This document shows, piece by piece, positions 8,538-18,028 of a DNA stretch of 64,000 nt. The notes under the pieces were generated by a model. That model was not told the origin of the DNA. It made no database searches and worked only from the letters and a program-made list of their open reading frames with translations. This DNA comes from G963666535 sp963666535 (GTDB lineage Bacteria; Bacillota; Clostridia; Oscillospirales; Oscillospiraceae), in assembly GCA_963666535.1 (NCBI GenBank), contig OY762913.1, forward strand, positions 3,224,001 to 3,288,000, written 5' to 3'. The number at the start of each line of letters is the position of its first letter. Positions within the stretch are counted from its first letter, which is position 1. The position numbers and the translations under genes are program-made.

Positions 8538-9611
8538 TTAATACCCGTAATCACTCATGTCCCAGTGGGTGCCCTTGATAATGTCGGCAACGTTGTCACT
8601 GGTAACAATGGTGGTGGGCAGCGTGACTGTGGGAACATAATCCATTCCACCCAAAGTTTGGGCATTAATGCCAACCTGCAGACAGTAGAGGATATTCACG
8701 ATGCAAGCATAGCCCTCATAAAAGGGGTCGGTGTAGCTGGTGCCATAAATTTGGCCATTCGAGATGGCGTCAAGTGCGGCGGGAGTGCCGGTGAAGCCCC
8801 AGATGATAATGCCATCGCCCAAACGACCAGCAGCTTCGATGGCTTGATAGGCGCCGATCGCCATGTTGTCATTGACGCAGTAAATGATATCAATATCGTC
8901 ATATTTGGTCAGCATCTCAGCCGCGGTGTTATAGCCGGACTCAACGCTAGTCAAATCATTGCTGACGTCCTCAAGCAGAGTGAAATGCCCGGTGTCGTCA
9001 ATATAGTCCTCGAATGCGGTACCCATTCTGCAGGTAGCTTTTAGAGAGGCATTGACATCCAGAATGACAACATTGCCTTCCCCGTTGCAGATGTCGTCCA
9101 GGTACGCAGCGGTCTGATAGCCGGAATCATAGTCCGAGTTCATAATATGAAACGCGTGCGTGCCGTTGCAGCCGTTGTTCATGGAGAATACGACTACGCC
9201 CGCTTCCTCGGCGGCTTGGATGGTGCTGTTGAGTGCGGTGCTGTCCATGGAGTTGATGACAATGGCGTTCACTCCCTGGGTTACGCACTCATTGATCAGG
9301 TCGATCTGCGTGCTGACGTCAAAGCCGGGGTCATAGGTGGTCAGGTTGGCCTTGGGATAGCAGCCGAGCGCCTCGGTCATGCCGTCCACGATCACTGCGA
9401 AATCTTCCTGACCGGAGCTCATGGGGATGTAGGCAATGGTGAATTCATCGCCGCTGTTGATATCCACTTTGGGCTGTGCAAAGGAGGCAGTGGACCCGGA
9501 GCCAGCATCGCCGGCACCGTCGGTGTCGGAGTCGCCGCAGCCGGCCAGCATCGTGACGCACAATGCCGCTGCAAGAGTCAGTGCAAGCGCTTTTTTGTTG
9601 ATCTGTTTCAT
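8538..9611 (-). CDS. Sugar-type ABC transporter substrate-binding lipoprotein
   Basis: The start at 9611 is chosen over an upstream ATG because AAGGGGAA precedes it and the product then begins MKQINKKALAL, a normal lipoprotein signal ending LAGCG; the Cys would be lipidated. 357 residues. The mature part is a type 1 periplasmic-binding fold (FTIAYIPMSSGQ, AIVINSMDSTALNSTIQAAEEAG, IIYCVNDNMAIGAYQAIEA), as in ribose, galactose and autoinducer-2 binders. First gene of the importer operon. The ligand is unknown. Confidence 0.93.
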   Translation of the reverse strand: MKQINKKALALTLAAALCVTMLAGCGDSDTDGAGDAGSGSTASFAQPKVDINSGDEFTIAYIPMSSGQEDFAVIVDGMTEALGCYPKANLTTYDPGFDVSTQIDLINECVTQGVNAIVINSMDSTALNSTIQAAEEAGVVVFSMNNGCNGTHAFHIMNSDYDSGYQTAAYLDDICNGEGNVVILDVNASLKATCRMGTAFEDYIDDTGHFTLLEDVSNDLTSVESGYNTAAEMLTKYDDIDIIYCVNDNMAIGAYQAIEAAGRLGDGIIIWGFTGTPAALDAISNGQIYGTSYTDPFYEGYACIVNILYCLQVGINAQTLGGMDYVPTVTLPTTIVTSDNVADIIKGTHWDMSDYGY

Positions 9612-9668
9612 AACATTCCCCTTAATTCTTCGATTTTCTGGCACATTTACTAATTCCGCTCTAATAGT

Positions 9669-9699
9669 ACCATATTCCCTCTATCCGTTCAATTGTCAA
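9669..9699 (-). promoter_or_regulatory. Possible promoter of the sugar importer operon
   Basis: On the minus strand a perfect TTGACA (9699-9694) inside GTTGACAATTG is followed after 19 bp by TATGGT (9674-9669). The spacing is long, so the -10 assignment is uncertain. The same GTTGACAATTG string forms the -35 region of the branched-chain amino acid operon promoter. Confidence 0.4.
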
Positions 9700-9849
9700 C
9701 GCGGTTCCCAGATATAAGGAAATCTGATAACAGGCGTTCAAGCGGTCGTGGTTACTTCCATTTGCCCGATTTGTGATAATTGCATCTCCTTTGCGACCGG
9801 CTGGCCCTGCGGTTTTTTCTCCCCTTTGGCGACAACTCGGCTCAAACAA

Positions 9850-12291
9850 TTAAAGATTAAACTCGCTGCGGTAGATTACATCATCCTGAATGGCAGAGGG
9901 CAGCTGCACAAAGTAGGCCGAGAAACCGCCGATGCGCACGATGAGATCCGGATCATGTTCCGTGTGCACTTTTGCATCCTTCAGCTGTTCGGTATCCAGA
10001 ATGTTATACTGGATATGGGTCCTGTTGTTGCTCATGAAGGCATTGATATATGCCACCAGTTTTTCGATATTGTCATCACTGCTCAGCAGGGCTGATGAGA
10101 ATTTTTGGTTCAAAACGGCAGAATAACAAACCTTTTCATATTCGGAGTTCAACGCAGAACGCAAAACCGCCGTGGGGCCGTTTTTATCAACGCCGCGCAT
10201 GGGAGACAGGGAGCCATCGTTCAGGGGTTTCAGCGCCTTTCTCCCGTTGGGCAGTGCGCCTGCGCCCAAGCCGCCGAAATAATGCCAGGCCAGCCCTTCT
10301 CTGGAAATTCTGATGCTGTTAAACGGCGCGTTGTCATACGACCGAATGATTTTCGCCGAGTCATCGCTGACACGCTTTACCATTGCATCCGCCTCTTTGT
10401 TGTCGTTGCCGTATTTTAGCTGGTGCAGCACAGCTGGCGGATCTCTTCCCCCCGCTCCCCCTCAAAGTTGCTGTCAAGGATACTCATCAGTTCATCCATG
10501 GTCAGAACTTTCTTTTTAAATACCAGCTCATTGACGGCGACGAAGCTGTCGGCCACGTCTATGATCGCGCGGTCAGAGATCCCAAACAAACTGTAATCCG
10601 GATGCGGAATCGCCAGATCCTGGCCAAGTTCCATGCTGGCTTCAATGCCAAGGATGGACAGCAAAGGCATCCGCACGCATTGCCCTTCCATGTCTCTGGC
10701 AACAGCGCCCATCCAAAAAATTCGGTGACAGAGGAACTTGTGCTACTGGAAAAATGCTTTGTAAAGATCTTCAAAGGACTTGAAGCCCCTTGGATCTCCG
10801 GTTTGCAAGCCGGTCTGCTTCCCATTGATATCGATCCCATTATGCAGCGTCATATGCAGGATACCCGCCAGGTTGAACGCCGCAACGCCCTCGGCTCCAT
10901 AGTGCTCGGCGCGGGTCGGAACGCAGGGATATACGCAGCCCAGGCCGCCCCATTTAACGGATTCTTCAAAGGGAACACCATCGCGGACATAGCTGGAAAT
11001 CATGACTTCGTCGTTCTGGAACAGGGGAATACCGCCCTTAGTAGCCATATTTGTGCGGATGGCCTTTTTCATAAACCAGTCTGGGGTCTGCTTGTTCCAA
11101 CGCAGCCCCACTGTGGGCGAGGACAGCTGCAGCAACGCTACCATGTGGAGGAACAGATAGCTCAATTCGTTGGCGCAGTCGGTCTTATCCTGTCCCAGGC
11201 CGCCCACCATCAGGTTGTTAATGCCAAAGTTGACTTGATGGGTTCCCTTGTTCAATGCGTCTGAAACGAAGGTCTGGGTCCCCCAACGTCCGATCAAATC
11301 AGCCAGCTGAGACGCCATTTCCTGCAGCGGTATGCCCTTTTCCAGGTCTTTCACAAAAACCGGATAAAGGTACTGATCTCCCCTTCTCCAGTGGCAGTTG
11401 TTGCTGGGGTTTTCAAGCATTTTGCAAAGATTGCAAAAACTGCATTGTCTGAAGGGCCTCATAGAAGGTGCGCGGTGCATGTTCAGGCACATATTCGCAG
11501 GTCTCCGCAATCTTGATCAGGCGGGCTTTCTTCTCTGGCGCGGTCTCCTTTTCTGCCAGTTCTCTGGCAAGGACCGCATATCGATGGGCATAGGCGATTG
11601 TCGCTTCCAGTGTGATCATGGCGGACTTCCATAAATGGACCTTGTTGATGTCAGTGCCCTCGGCGGCTATGTAGTTGTCAATATGCTCCTGGCATTCATT
11701 AATAAAGCTCCTTAGGCCAACGCGAACGATCTTATTCCATGCAAGCGTTGCCGTGGTTTGTCCGATGAGACCGTTGTCCAGGCCCGGGTCTTTCAGCTTT
11801 GCGGCTTCTGCGTCTCTTGCCCATGCTCCAGTCAGCTCTTCCCATGCCTGATAGGTTCTCTTGGGCATACTGCCCGCGTCAAACATCCTGGCACTCTCGC
11901 GAAGCACTTCCAGCTCTTCTTTGCTTAAAACCGCGGACGCGTCCAGGGTCACGCTGACCACGCCGGAATCGCTCCAGATGTCCGGAATGTAATTACCGCA
12001 GACGTCGATGGCGGTCTGGCACCCAATCACGCCTGTGGTGGGACGGCTCACGATCTCGTCAAAGTCGAAAATCTTAATTTCCACATGTTCGAGGACGCAC
12101 TTGAGCAGCTTGGCACGGCGGATTTGACGGCCCTCGCCCTCAGTCTCCTTCCAGGATTTCACCGTCCAGCGCTCCCGATCGACCTGTACCTTCCAAGGGG
12201 CGGCCTTCATCGTCCCGCGCCAGGTTTGGTTTGCTTGGCTGAGCGTGAGTATGTCAATTTTCTTTAGTAATTCATGATCAATCTGATACAT
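9850..12291 (-). pseudogene. Glycyl radical enzyme (pyruvate formate-lyase-like), broken by three lesions
   Basis: Full family length (about 813 codons) can be read only by crossing three lesions. From ATG 12291 (GGGAGGAA upstream) the frame runs to a TGA at 11413. It shifts near 11420-11440 and continues to an in-frame TAG at 10743-10745. It resumes in that same frame and shifts again near 10418-10430 to end at 9850. The catalytic Cys loop LGCVYP (Cys codon 10935-10937) and the C-terminal glycyl radical loop RIGGFSAYF (9910-9936) are both present. Such enzymes are C-C, C-O, C-N or C-S lyases or decarboxylases that need a radical-SAM activase, and none lies nearby. Substrate class not assigned. 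Sequencing error could explain one lesion, less likely all three. Confidence 0.85.
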
Positions 12292-12672
12292 TTTTGTTCC
12301 TCCCATTGCATTATGTTTGAGTTTTCTATTTCTAAATGGTGCAGCACACGCCGAATTGGTTGTAGCAGCTGTCGCATTTTTGTCCTATACAAAAATTTCA
12401 ATCCCCCGTCAACACTCCTGACTATACGCAAAAGTTATAGCTGAGCTGGCGTCTTCTTTTCTTTTCTTCCCCGCCGCTTTGTTATATAATGAAAAAATGC
12501 AATCTTATTGTCTAAGCGGTGCTTGTCTCTGTGCTGTGCCGTTTGTTCCCTCCCATTTCTGCTGTTTTAACTATTATTGCAGTCATTTGCGCCGCCCTGG
12601 CACCGTAGATAGGCGCTGTTTTCGTACAAATGAATCCTCTGCCTATGTTTCTGTCAAAGGAAGGAGCCCACC
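12292..12672. promoter_or_regulatory. Divergent control region with LysR-type palindrome and TATAAT box
   Basis: This 381-bp spacer separates the glycyl radical gene (minus) from a LysR gene (plus). CTATA-N9-TATAG at 12422-12440 contains a T-N11-A core and is a good LysR box candidate. TATAAT at 12485-12490 could be the -10 of the LysR gene; its -35 (TTTTCT) is weak. No coding sequence or riboswitch was recognised. Confidence 0.5.
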
Positions 12673-13551
12673 ATGTGTGATATCGATCTTCATCAAATTG
12701 AGATCTTTCTTTCCGTCGCAAAGCATCAAAATATTTCCCGCGCCGCTCGTGAACTGTATATCAGCCAGCCAGCAATTAGCAACTGGATCTCCAAAATGGA
12801 AACCGACTGTGGAATGACGCTGTTTGTGCGCAACAATCGCGGCGTATCTCTCACCCCGGACGGTGAGGAGCTCTACGCCCGCCTCGACGTCGCCTATCAG
12901 CGATTTCGCGTTTCCGTCGCTGAAATCTGTCAAAGCGTCCGCGACCCCAATGAAACACTTTGCGTTGGGTGTTTGCATGACAGTAAACTCGTGGATATTA
13001 TAGATCGAACCATCCACGTGTTCGGCATGGCGTACCCTGAGTTTAAGGTTCGGCACGAGATGTTCAATTACCACGAGCTGCGGGACAAACTGCTCTGTGA
13101 CGAATTGGATGTCGCGCTGACCCTTTCCTACGAGGTGGAGTCCTGTCCGGAGTTTGCATTCAAGACCCTGCGCCGGTTTAAATCCAACTTTGTGGTGCCC
13201 ACTGCATGGAAGCAGATCATTGATTCCGGCGCGGGTCTTGGTTTTCTCCGTGAGAAAACGCTGATTTTAGAGGCTCACTCAGCCCATGACAAAGCCCTCG
13301 CCATCTGCCGTGCCAATGGGTTTAAGCCCGCGAATATTAAGTATGTCAATTCCTATATTTTGATGTCCACGCTTGTCTCCCGCAGTGTCGGCTTTACCAT
13401 TGGGGGCGACTTTTCCGTCATGGACTCCCACTATCGGCAGACCGCTCTGATCCCGGTGGAACAGGGCGACGATATTAATATTGTTATCGCCTACCGAAAG
13501 GATCGGATATGTCCGCTGGCGCAGAAATTTCTTGGCCTCTGTGAGGTTTAA
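12673..13551 (+). CDS. LysR-family transcriptional regulator
   Basis: 292 residues. Residues 1-65 form the winged helix (IFLSVAKHQNISRAARELYI, then QPAISNWISKME), and the rest is the effector-binding domain. AGGAAGGAG precedes the ATG. It is divergent from the broken glycyl radical enzyme gene across a spacer with a LysR-like palindrome, so it probably controlled that gene and perhaps the importer beyond it. It ends at a strong terminator shared with the convergent methyltransferase-like gene. The regulator looks intact although its likely target is decayed. Confidence 0.92.
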   Translation: MCDIDLHQIEIFLSVAKHQNISRAARELYISQPAISNWISKMETDCGMTLFVRNNRGVSLTPDGEELYARLDVAYQRFRVSVAEICQSVRDPNETLCVGCLHDSKLVDIIDRTIHVFGMAYPEFKVRHEMFNYHELRDKLLCDELDVALTLSYEVESCPEFAFKTLRRFKSNFVVPTAWKQIIDSGAGLGFLREKTLILEAHSAHDKALAICRANGFKPANIKYVNSYILMSTLVSRSVGFTIGGDFSVMDSHYRQTALIPVEQGDDINIVIAYRKDRICPLAQKFLGLCEV

Positions 13552-13678
13552 GTTCGCCTGTCCCACACGGGACAGGAAGGGCGTTCTCTAGGGACGATCA
13601 GCCCGTTAACCTGAACTTTTCCCCCAAGGTGCCGTTATAGTACCGGAAGACCGTTTCTCCTATATGCCCGCTCAAAAT

Positions 13679-13713
13679 CAAACGCCCACCGGCTCATCGC
13701 CGGTGGGCGTTTG
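13679..13713. terminator. Bidirectional terminator, 15-bp stem
   Basis: Arms 13679-13693 and 13699-13713 (CAAACGCCCACCGGC and its complement) are perfect around a 5-nt loop. It lies between the convergent LysR gene and the gene at 13783-14766 and can serve both. Confidence 0.85.
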
Positions 13714-13782
13714 TCTGTTATGTCGCGGGTTCGGTGGGATTTCGGGGCGTCGCTTCCCCACGTCCGTCATCTTTGACGCTGT

Positions 13783-14766
13783 TTAAAACAGCAAACTGCT
13801 CTGCTTTTCGATCTCGTCGGAAATGATATCGTATACACCATCGTGGATGGCCTCCGGCCCCCCATAGGTAATGCTGGGGATAAATCCGCCCCCCACGCCG
13901 TAGTCCTGGCAGGCTCTGGCCACCTCATTGCGGATGTCGGTCTCGCTGGCGCCGGGCATGTCCACGATGCCGGAGTCAATGCCGCCCATCAGGATCAGTT
14001 TTCCGCCTACCCGCTTTTGAATAGCAGGGATATCATTCGAGGGCAGCACCCCCTGCCAGACGTTCATGCCGATCTCCGCCATGTCCTCCACAATTGGCTC
14101 GCAAAAGCTGTCGGAGTGGTGGACCACATAGATACCCTTCTCCCGCAGGAAACGGTACATCTTTTCATACCGGGGCTTGAAGAATTCCCGCCACAGGTCT
14201 GGCTGCATGAACATCTGCTGCTTGGTGCCCCAGTCATCGTGGAACAGGACTACTTCAACCGGCAAATGGTCCGTCAATTCCTTTAAATACTGCATCTTCC
14301 AGTCAGTAATGTAATCCAAAAGCTCATGCGTGCTCTCTGGCTCAATCAGAAGGTTGCACAGAGCGTCCTCAAATCCCATGAGGAAGTGAAGCCGTTCAAA
14401 CAGTCCCACAAAGCAAAATCCGCTAAGCAGCTTCTCCTTGGTGTCCACCTTTTGAATGGACGCCAGCCCCTTGTCCCATTCTTCCTGAGGGAGGGCAACG
14501 GAGGGCGCTTTTACATAGTCCTGCCATTGCGTGATGTCCTTGCACACCTTAGTTTCGTCCGTGATATAGGGAGTACATCCCGGTTCGCCCACATCCCAGT
14601 GAATATGTACGTCCCACGGATCAATGATGTGTTTCCCTAAAACCCTTGGATCCGCCTTCACCAGTGGATCATAAGGAACAAATCCAAACGCCTCGTATTG
14701 CTTCAAAAAGCGGTCTGGCTTTCCGCCCTCCAGCATGGTCAAATAATTTTCTTTGGCTGTCATCAT
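13783..14766 (-). CDS. Uroporphyrinogen decarboxylase (URO-D) family protein, probable methyltransferase-like
   Basis: 327 residues; AGGAGGG lies 8 nt before the ATG. The product follows the URO-D fold: a conserved start (TAKENYLTMLEGGKPDR), a central FHDDWGTKQQMF segment, a VVHHSDSF segment near the third quarter, and a late GGID(S)G turn. The true heme enzyme usually sits with other hem genes, which are absent. Family members in anaerobes such as MtaA/CmuA-type proteins move methyl groups between corrinoid proteins and thiols. No corrinoid protein is adjacent, so the substrate stays open. It is monocistronic, convergent with the LysR gene. Confidence 0.8.
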   Translation of the reverse strand: MMTAKENYLTMLEGGKPDRFLKQYEAFGFVPYDPLVKADPRVLGKHIIDPWDVHIHWDVGEPGCTPYITDETKVCKDITQWQDYVKAPSVALPQEEWDKGLASIQKVDTKEKLLSGFCFVGLFERLHFLMGFEDALCNLLIEPESTHELLDYITDWKMQYLKELTDHLPVEVVLFHDDWGTKQQMFMQPDLWREFFKPRYEKMYRFLREKGIYVVHHSDSFCEPIVEDMAEIGMNVWQGVLPSNDIPAIQKRVGGKLILMGGIDSGIVDMPGASETDIRNEVARACQDYGVGGGFIPSITYGGPEAIHDGVYDIISDEIEKQSSLLF

Positions 14767-15046
14767 AGGTTATGCCCTCCTGCTTCTGTGTTATTTCGTG
14801 TGAAATTTTGAAGATTTTGTTTTATTATATCACCGCACAAACCGCCTACACAACCGAACAGTGCGTCCCGGACTATATCAAAATAGTATACCTACCGGGC
14901 CTAGCGACCCCCCCTGCAGAAGAAACAAGCGATGATCCCTCCTCTCCCGGCGTTCCTACGTCTGCAGAGCACGTCTTTCCGTTCTTCCTTTATCTTTCAT
15001 GTTAAAGAAACATCTCAAACGCCCGCCCTGTTACTGAACGCTTGAT

Positions 15047-15574
15047 GTGAACCCATCCCCCAACCCCTTGGGGCTCAGCTGCCGCAATCTAACATCACCC
15101 TGGGGGAACGAGGACACCCAGCAAATCATCGATATCTTAAGTAAATATGACGTGAAGGCTACCTTTTTTGTGGTGGGCGATTGGGTGGACAAATATCCTG
15201 ACTCTGTCAAGGCGCTGTCCGACGCGGGGCATGAAGTGATGAACCACTCCAACACCCACCCTCACTTCCCCCAGCTCTCCTTTGACGAAATCTTGACCGA
15301 GCTCAACGCCTGCAACGACAAAATAGAGGCAGTTACCGGTGTGCGTCCGACTTTGGTGCGCCTGCCTTACGGTGATTACGATGACAACTCGGTTTCCGCT
15401 GTCCGTTCACTGAACATGGAACCCATCCAGTGGGATGTGGAACGATCCGCAATAGGTTCAAGCCATTGCAGCTCAATGCTTTTGGAGACTTTAAACCAAA
15501 ACTCCATAGATAAAGTGGGAAGGAGTCATCCTTCCCACTTTTTCTATAGGGAACAACAGGGCAAACCCCATTGA
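15047..15574 (+). pseudogene. Polysaccharide deacetylase (NodB-like) remnant
   Basis: The stretch from about 15095 to 15441 encodes a NodB-type core: WGNEDTQQIIDILSKYDVKA, then FFVVGDW, the metal-binding HSNTHPH and the RLPYGDYDD motif. Upstream, the expected SFDAAWG catalytic-Asp motif is replaced by unrelated residues. Downstream of QWDVE the reading diverges from any deacetylase sequence, losing the last quarter. No signal peptide and no good ribosome site are present. It is therefore a fragment of a peptidoglycan or chitin-type deacetylase gene, closed by what was probably its own terminator at 15512. Confidence 0.75.
15512..15543 (+). terminator. Terminator with T run after deacetylase remnant
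   Basis: A 13-bp perfect stem (15512-15524 with 15529-15541), loop GTCA, is followed by further T residues. It is a classic Rho-independent terminator. Confidence 0.8.
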
Positions 15575-15912
15575 TTCTATGGTGGAAAACGTCACGTCCT
15601 CATCTTCTTCATTATTACTAAACAAAGCCCTTCCGCATAATCCTGCCTACATTCTATATGAAGAGCAAATCTCTTGTATGGTTTCTTCCCTGCTGACAAA
15701 AGAGGATACTCGCTCCTTATCGGCGCATTCCTGTCAAGTAAGCTTGTGGTTTAGACGGGAATAGCTAACATATATTACAAAAAACGACCGCAAAATTCGC
15801 CGCTTTATTAGAGAGACACACAATTGCTATGACAGCCGGGCGATAGTAGAATAAACTATATCATTGTTTTTTTCAGTCGACTGTTGGCATTTTGTTTTAG
15901 GAGGCAGGCACT
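15544..15912 (+). promoter_or_regulatory. Leader and promoter region of xanthine phosphoribosyltransferase
   Basis: A candidate promoter TTGCTA (15824-15829) -N17- TAGAAT (15847-15852) lies 60 bp before the ATG. I looked for the conserved purine-riboswitch core and did not find it. A short open frame at 15579-15764 has no ribosome site or recognisable content. Confidence 0.45.
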
Positions 15913-16485
15913 ATGGAACTTCTTGAGCGCCGCATCCGCGAAGACGGCAGGGTGTTGCCCGGTGGTGTACTCAAAGTAGACAGCTTCCTAAACCATCAGA
16001 TGGATCCCGCCCTTTTTACGGATATGGCGAAGGAATTTTACCGTCTTTACAGTGCGGACGGGGTAAACAAAATACTTACCATTGAAGCATCGGGCATCGG
16101 ACTGGCCTGCATCACGGGCCAGGTTTTCGGTTGCCCTGTTTTATTCGCCAAGAAGGGCAAGGCCAGGAACATGGGTGAAGAGTTTTATACTGCCAAAGTC
16201 GAGTCTTTTACCCACGCGGGTGTCTCAACCATTCTGGTGTCAAAAAGTTATCTCACGCCTGCCGACCATGTGCTGATCGTCGACGATTTCCTTGCCAACG
16301 GCGCGGCGCTTGGTGGACTCATCTCCCTGATTGAGCAGGCTGGTGCAACCGTGGTCGGGGCCGGCATTGCGATCGAGAAGACATTCCAGCCCGGCGGCGA
16401 CCTGATCCGTGCACGCGGCTTCCGCGTGGAATCCCTCGCCCGGGTAAAGTCCATGGGGGAAGACAGCTCAATCGCGTTTTGCTGA
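15913..16485 (+). CDS. xpt: Xanthine phosphoribosyltransferase
   Basis: 190 residues, the usual Xpt length. Start MELLERRIREDGRVLPGG follows TTTAGGAGG. The PRPP-binding loop reads VLIVDDFLANG with a Gly/Ala-rich turn. The substrate-side loop with KKGKARNMGEEFYTAKVESFT is typical of Xpt, not adenine PRTases. It converts xanthine plus PRPP to XMP in the cytoplasm, salvaging purines. It lies directly upstream of a nucleoside-type ABC importer on the same strand, so uptake and salvage are probably co-regulated. No purine riboswitch was seen. Confidence 0.93.
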   Translation: MELLERRIREDGRVLPGGVLKVDSFLNHQMDPALFTDMAKEFYRLYSADGVNKILTIEASGIGLACITGQVFGCPVLFAKKGKARNMGEEFYTAKVESFTHAGVSTILVSKSYLTPADHVLIVDDFLANGAALGGLISLIEQAGATVVGAGIAIEKTFQPGGDLIRARGFRVESLARVKSMGEDSSIAFC

Positions 16486-16712
16486 GTCGATAAAACCGAA
16501 TATTTGCGTTGGTATAGGTCAGATAATATGGATTTGACGTCTCTACCCGGTTGCCCTAAACGACCGCACTATCAATGCTTTGCAGCAAGGCCGAGTTGGC
16601 GTTGTTCTGCGCTGCATTGCGGGGTCCGGGATCGGCTCCCGCATTCATTTTGTTCTGGATCACGAAAGTGATTCAAGATAGATGGGAACAATAAGATTAT
16701 GGAGGAAAGAAT

Positions 16713-17948
16713 ATGAAAAAATTTACTGCTCTTTTGCTTTCTGCTGTTATGGTCCTCGCTCTTGCGGCCTGCGGCGACACAAGCGCCCCCGCAGCCACTG
16801 ATGCGGCTACCGACGAATCCGCTGCTGCAACCACTAAAATTGGCGTGATTCTCGTCGGCGACGAGAACGTCGGCTATGACAGCGCGCATATTGCGGGGAT
16901 TAAAGCCGCAGCCGCAGCCCTGAATATTCCCGACGAACAGATCATTTGGAAATATAACATCGAAGAGGATGAAAATTGCTACGACACCGCCACCGATCTT
17001 GCCGAGCAGGGATGCTCCTATATCTTCTCCGACAGCTACGGCCATCAGAGCTATATCCAGCAGGCCGCCAGCGAGAACCCTGATGTGACCTTTGTCTCCA
17101 TCACCGGCGACACCGCCGCCACTTCTGGCCTTGCCAACTTCAAGAACGCTTTTAACGATACCTATCAGTCCCGTTATGTTTCCGGTGTTGTTGCCGGCAT
17201 GAAACTTGCTGAGCTCGTGGCGGACGGCAAAGTGACAGATGCCAATATGAATGCAGACGGAACCATCAACATCGGCTATGTCGGCGCTTACCCGTATGCA
17301 GAAGTCGTTTCCGGCTATACCGGGTTCTATCTGGGTGTCAAGTCTGTTGTAGACAACGTCGCCATGACCGTTGCATACACCAACTCCTGGTATGCTCCCA
17401 CTGCAGAGGCTGAGGCTGCCAATTCCCTCATTTCTGACGGCTGCATCCTCGTCAGCCAGCATGCCGACTCCACCGGCTCCCCTGCTGCCTGCCAGGCTGC
17501 CTATGAGGCCGGCGCCACCGTCTACTGCGTCGGCTATAATGTTGACATGCTTTCCATCGCACCCGACGCCGCCTTGACCAGCGCACAGAACGATTGGAGC
17601 GTATACTACACCTATGCATTCGGCTGCATCCTGAACGGCGAAGAGATCGCCACCGACTGGGCCGAAGGCTATGATGCAGGTGCTGTTAAAATCTCCGACC
17701 TTGGAACGAGCTGCGCCGCAGGCACGGCCGATAAGGTCGCAGAAGTCGAAGCCGCGATCAAGGACGGCAGCCTCAATGTGTTCGACTGCGCGAGCTTTAC
17801 CGTCGGCGGTGAGCACCTCACCACCTACACGGGCGCTTACGGCCTGAATGGTGCCGAAACCATCAAAAACGGCGTATTCGAGGAGTCCGTGATCCGCAGC
17901 GCACCTTACTTCGATCTGCGTATTGACGGTATCACCGAGCTGAATTGA
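16713..17948 (+). CDS. BMP-family nucleoside-binding lipoprotein of ABC transporter
   Basis: 411 residues. The lipoprotein signal MKKFTALLLSAVMVLALAAC gives a lipidated Cys at residue 20. The mature part (KIGVILVGDENVGYDSAHIAGI, SDSYGHQSYIQQAA, FVSITGD) belongs to the basic membrane protein family, whose studied members (PnrA, BmpA, YufN) bind purine nucleosides. GGAGGAAAG precedes the ATG. It opens the importer operon, with a hairpin at 17969-17998 between it and the ATPase. With xpt upstream, a purine ligand is a reasonable inference. Confidence 0.93.
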   Translation: MKKFTALLLSAVMVLALAACGDTSAPAATDAATDESAAATTKIGVILVGDENVGYDSAHIAGIKAAAAALNIPDEQIIWKYNIEEDENCYDTATDLAEQGCSYIFSDSYGHQSYIQQAASENPDVTFVSITGDTAATSGLANFKNAFNDTYQSRYVSGVVAGMKLAELVADGKVTDANMNADGTINIGYVGAYPYAEVVSGYTGFYLGVKSVVDNVAMTVAYTNSWYAPTAEAEAANSLISDGCILVSQHADSTGSPAACQAAYEAGATVYCVGYNVDMLSIAPDAALTSAQNDWSVYYTYAFGCILNGEEIATDWAEGYDAGAVKISDLGTSCAAGTADKVAEVEAAIKDGSLNVFDCASFTVGGEHLTTYTGAYGLNGAETIKNGVFEESVIRSAPYFDLRIDGITELN

Positions 17949-17968
17949 CCGCATAAAATCGCATACCT

Positions 17969-17998
17969 GGAAAAGCCGCCCTTATGAGCGGCTTTTCC
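17969..17998 (+). promoter_or_regulatory. Intercistronic attenuator-like hairpin
   Basis: Arms GGAAAAGCCGC (17969-17979) and GCGGCTTTTCC (17988-17998) are perfect over 11 bp. It sits between binding-protein and ATPase genes and the 3' arm ends in TTTT, so partial termination is plausible. The ATG at 17984 lies in its loop, which argues against that codon as a start. Confidence 0.65.
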
Positions 17999-18028
17999 CG
18001 ATTTTATCTTTTGAAAGGGGGGCTCCTT

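Noticed and set aside
10743..10745. In-frame TAG in the glycyl radical gene as pyrrolysine
   Set aside because: Pyrrolysine is not known in this family, no pyl genes are in the window, and two frameshifts elsewhere in the same gene point to decay.
15579..15764. 61-codon plus ORF after the deacetylase remnant
   Set aside because: No ribosome site, no recognisable domain, low-quality composition; probably chance or decayed sequence.
15544..15912. Purine riboswitch upstream of xpt
   Set aside because: Expected from other Firmicutes, but the conserved three-way-junction core and P1 stem could not be found in this leader.
16572..17954. 460-codon minus frame opposite the BMP lipoprotein
   Set aside because: The plus strand has a lipoprotein signal, ribosome site and family motifs. 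The minus frame is Gly/Ala-rich noise.
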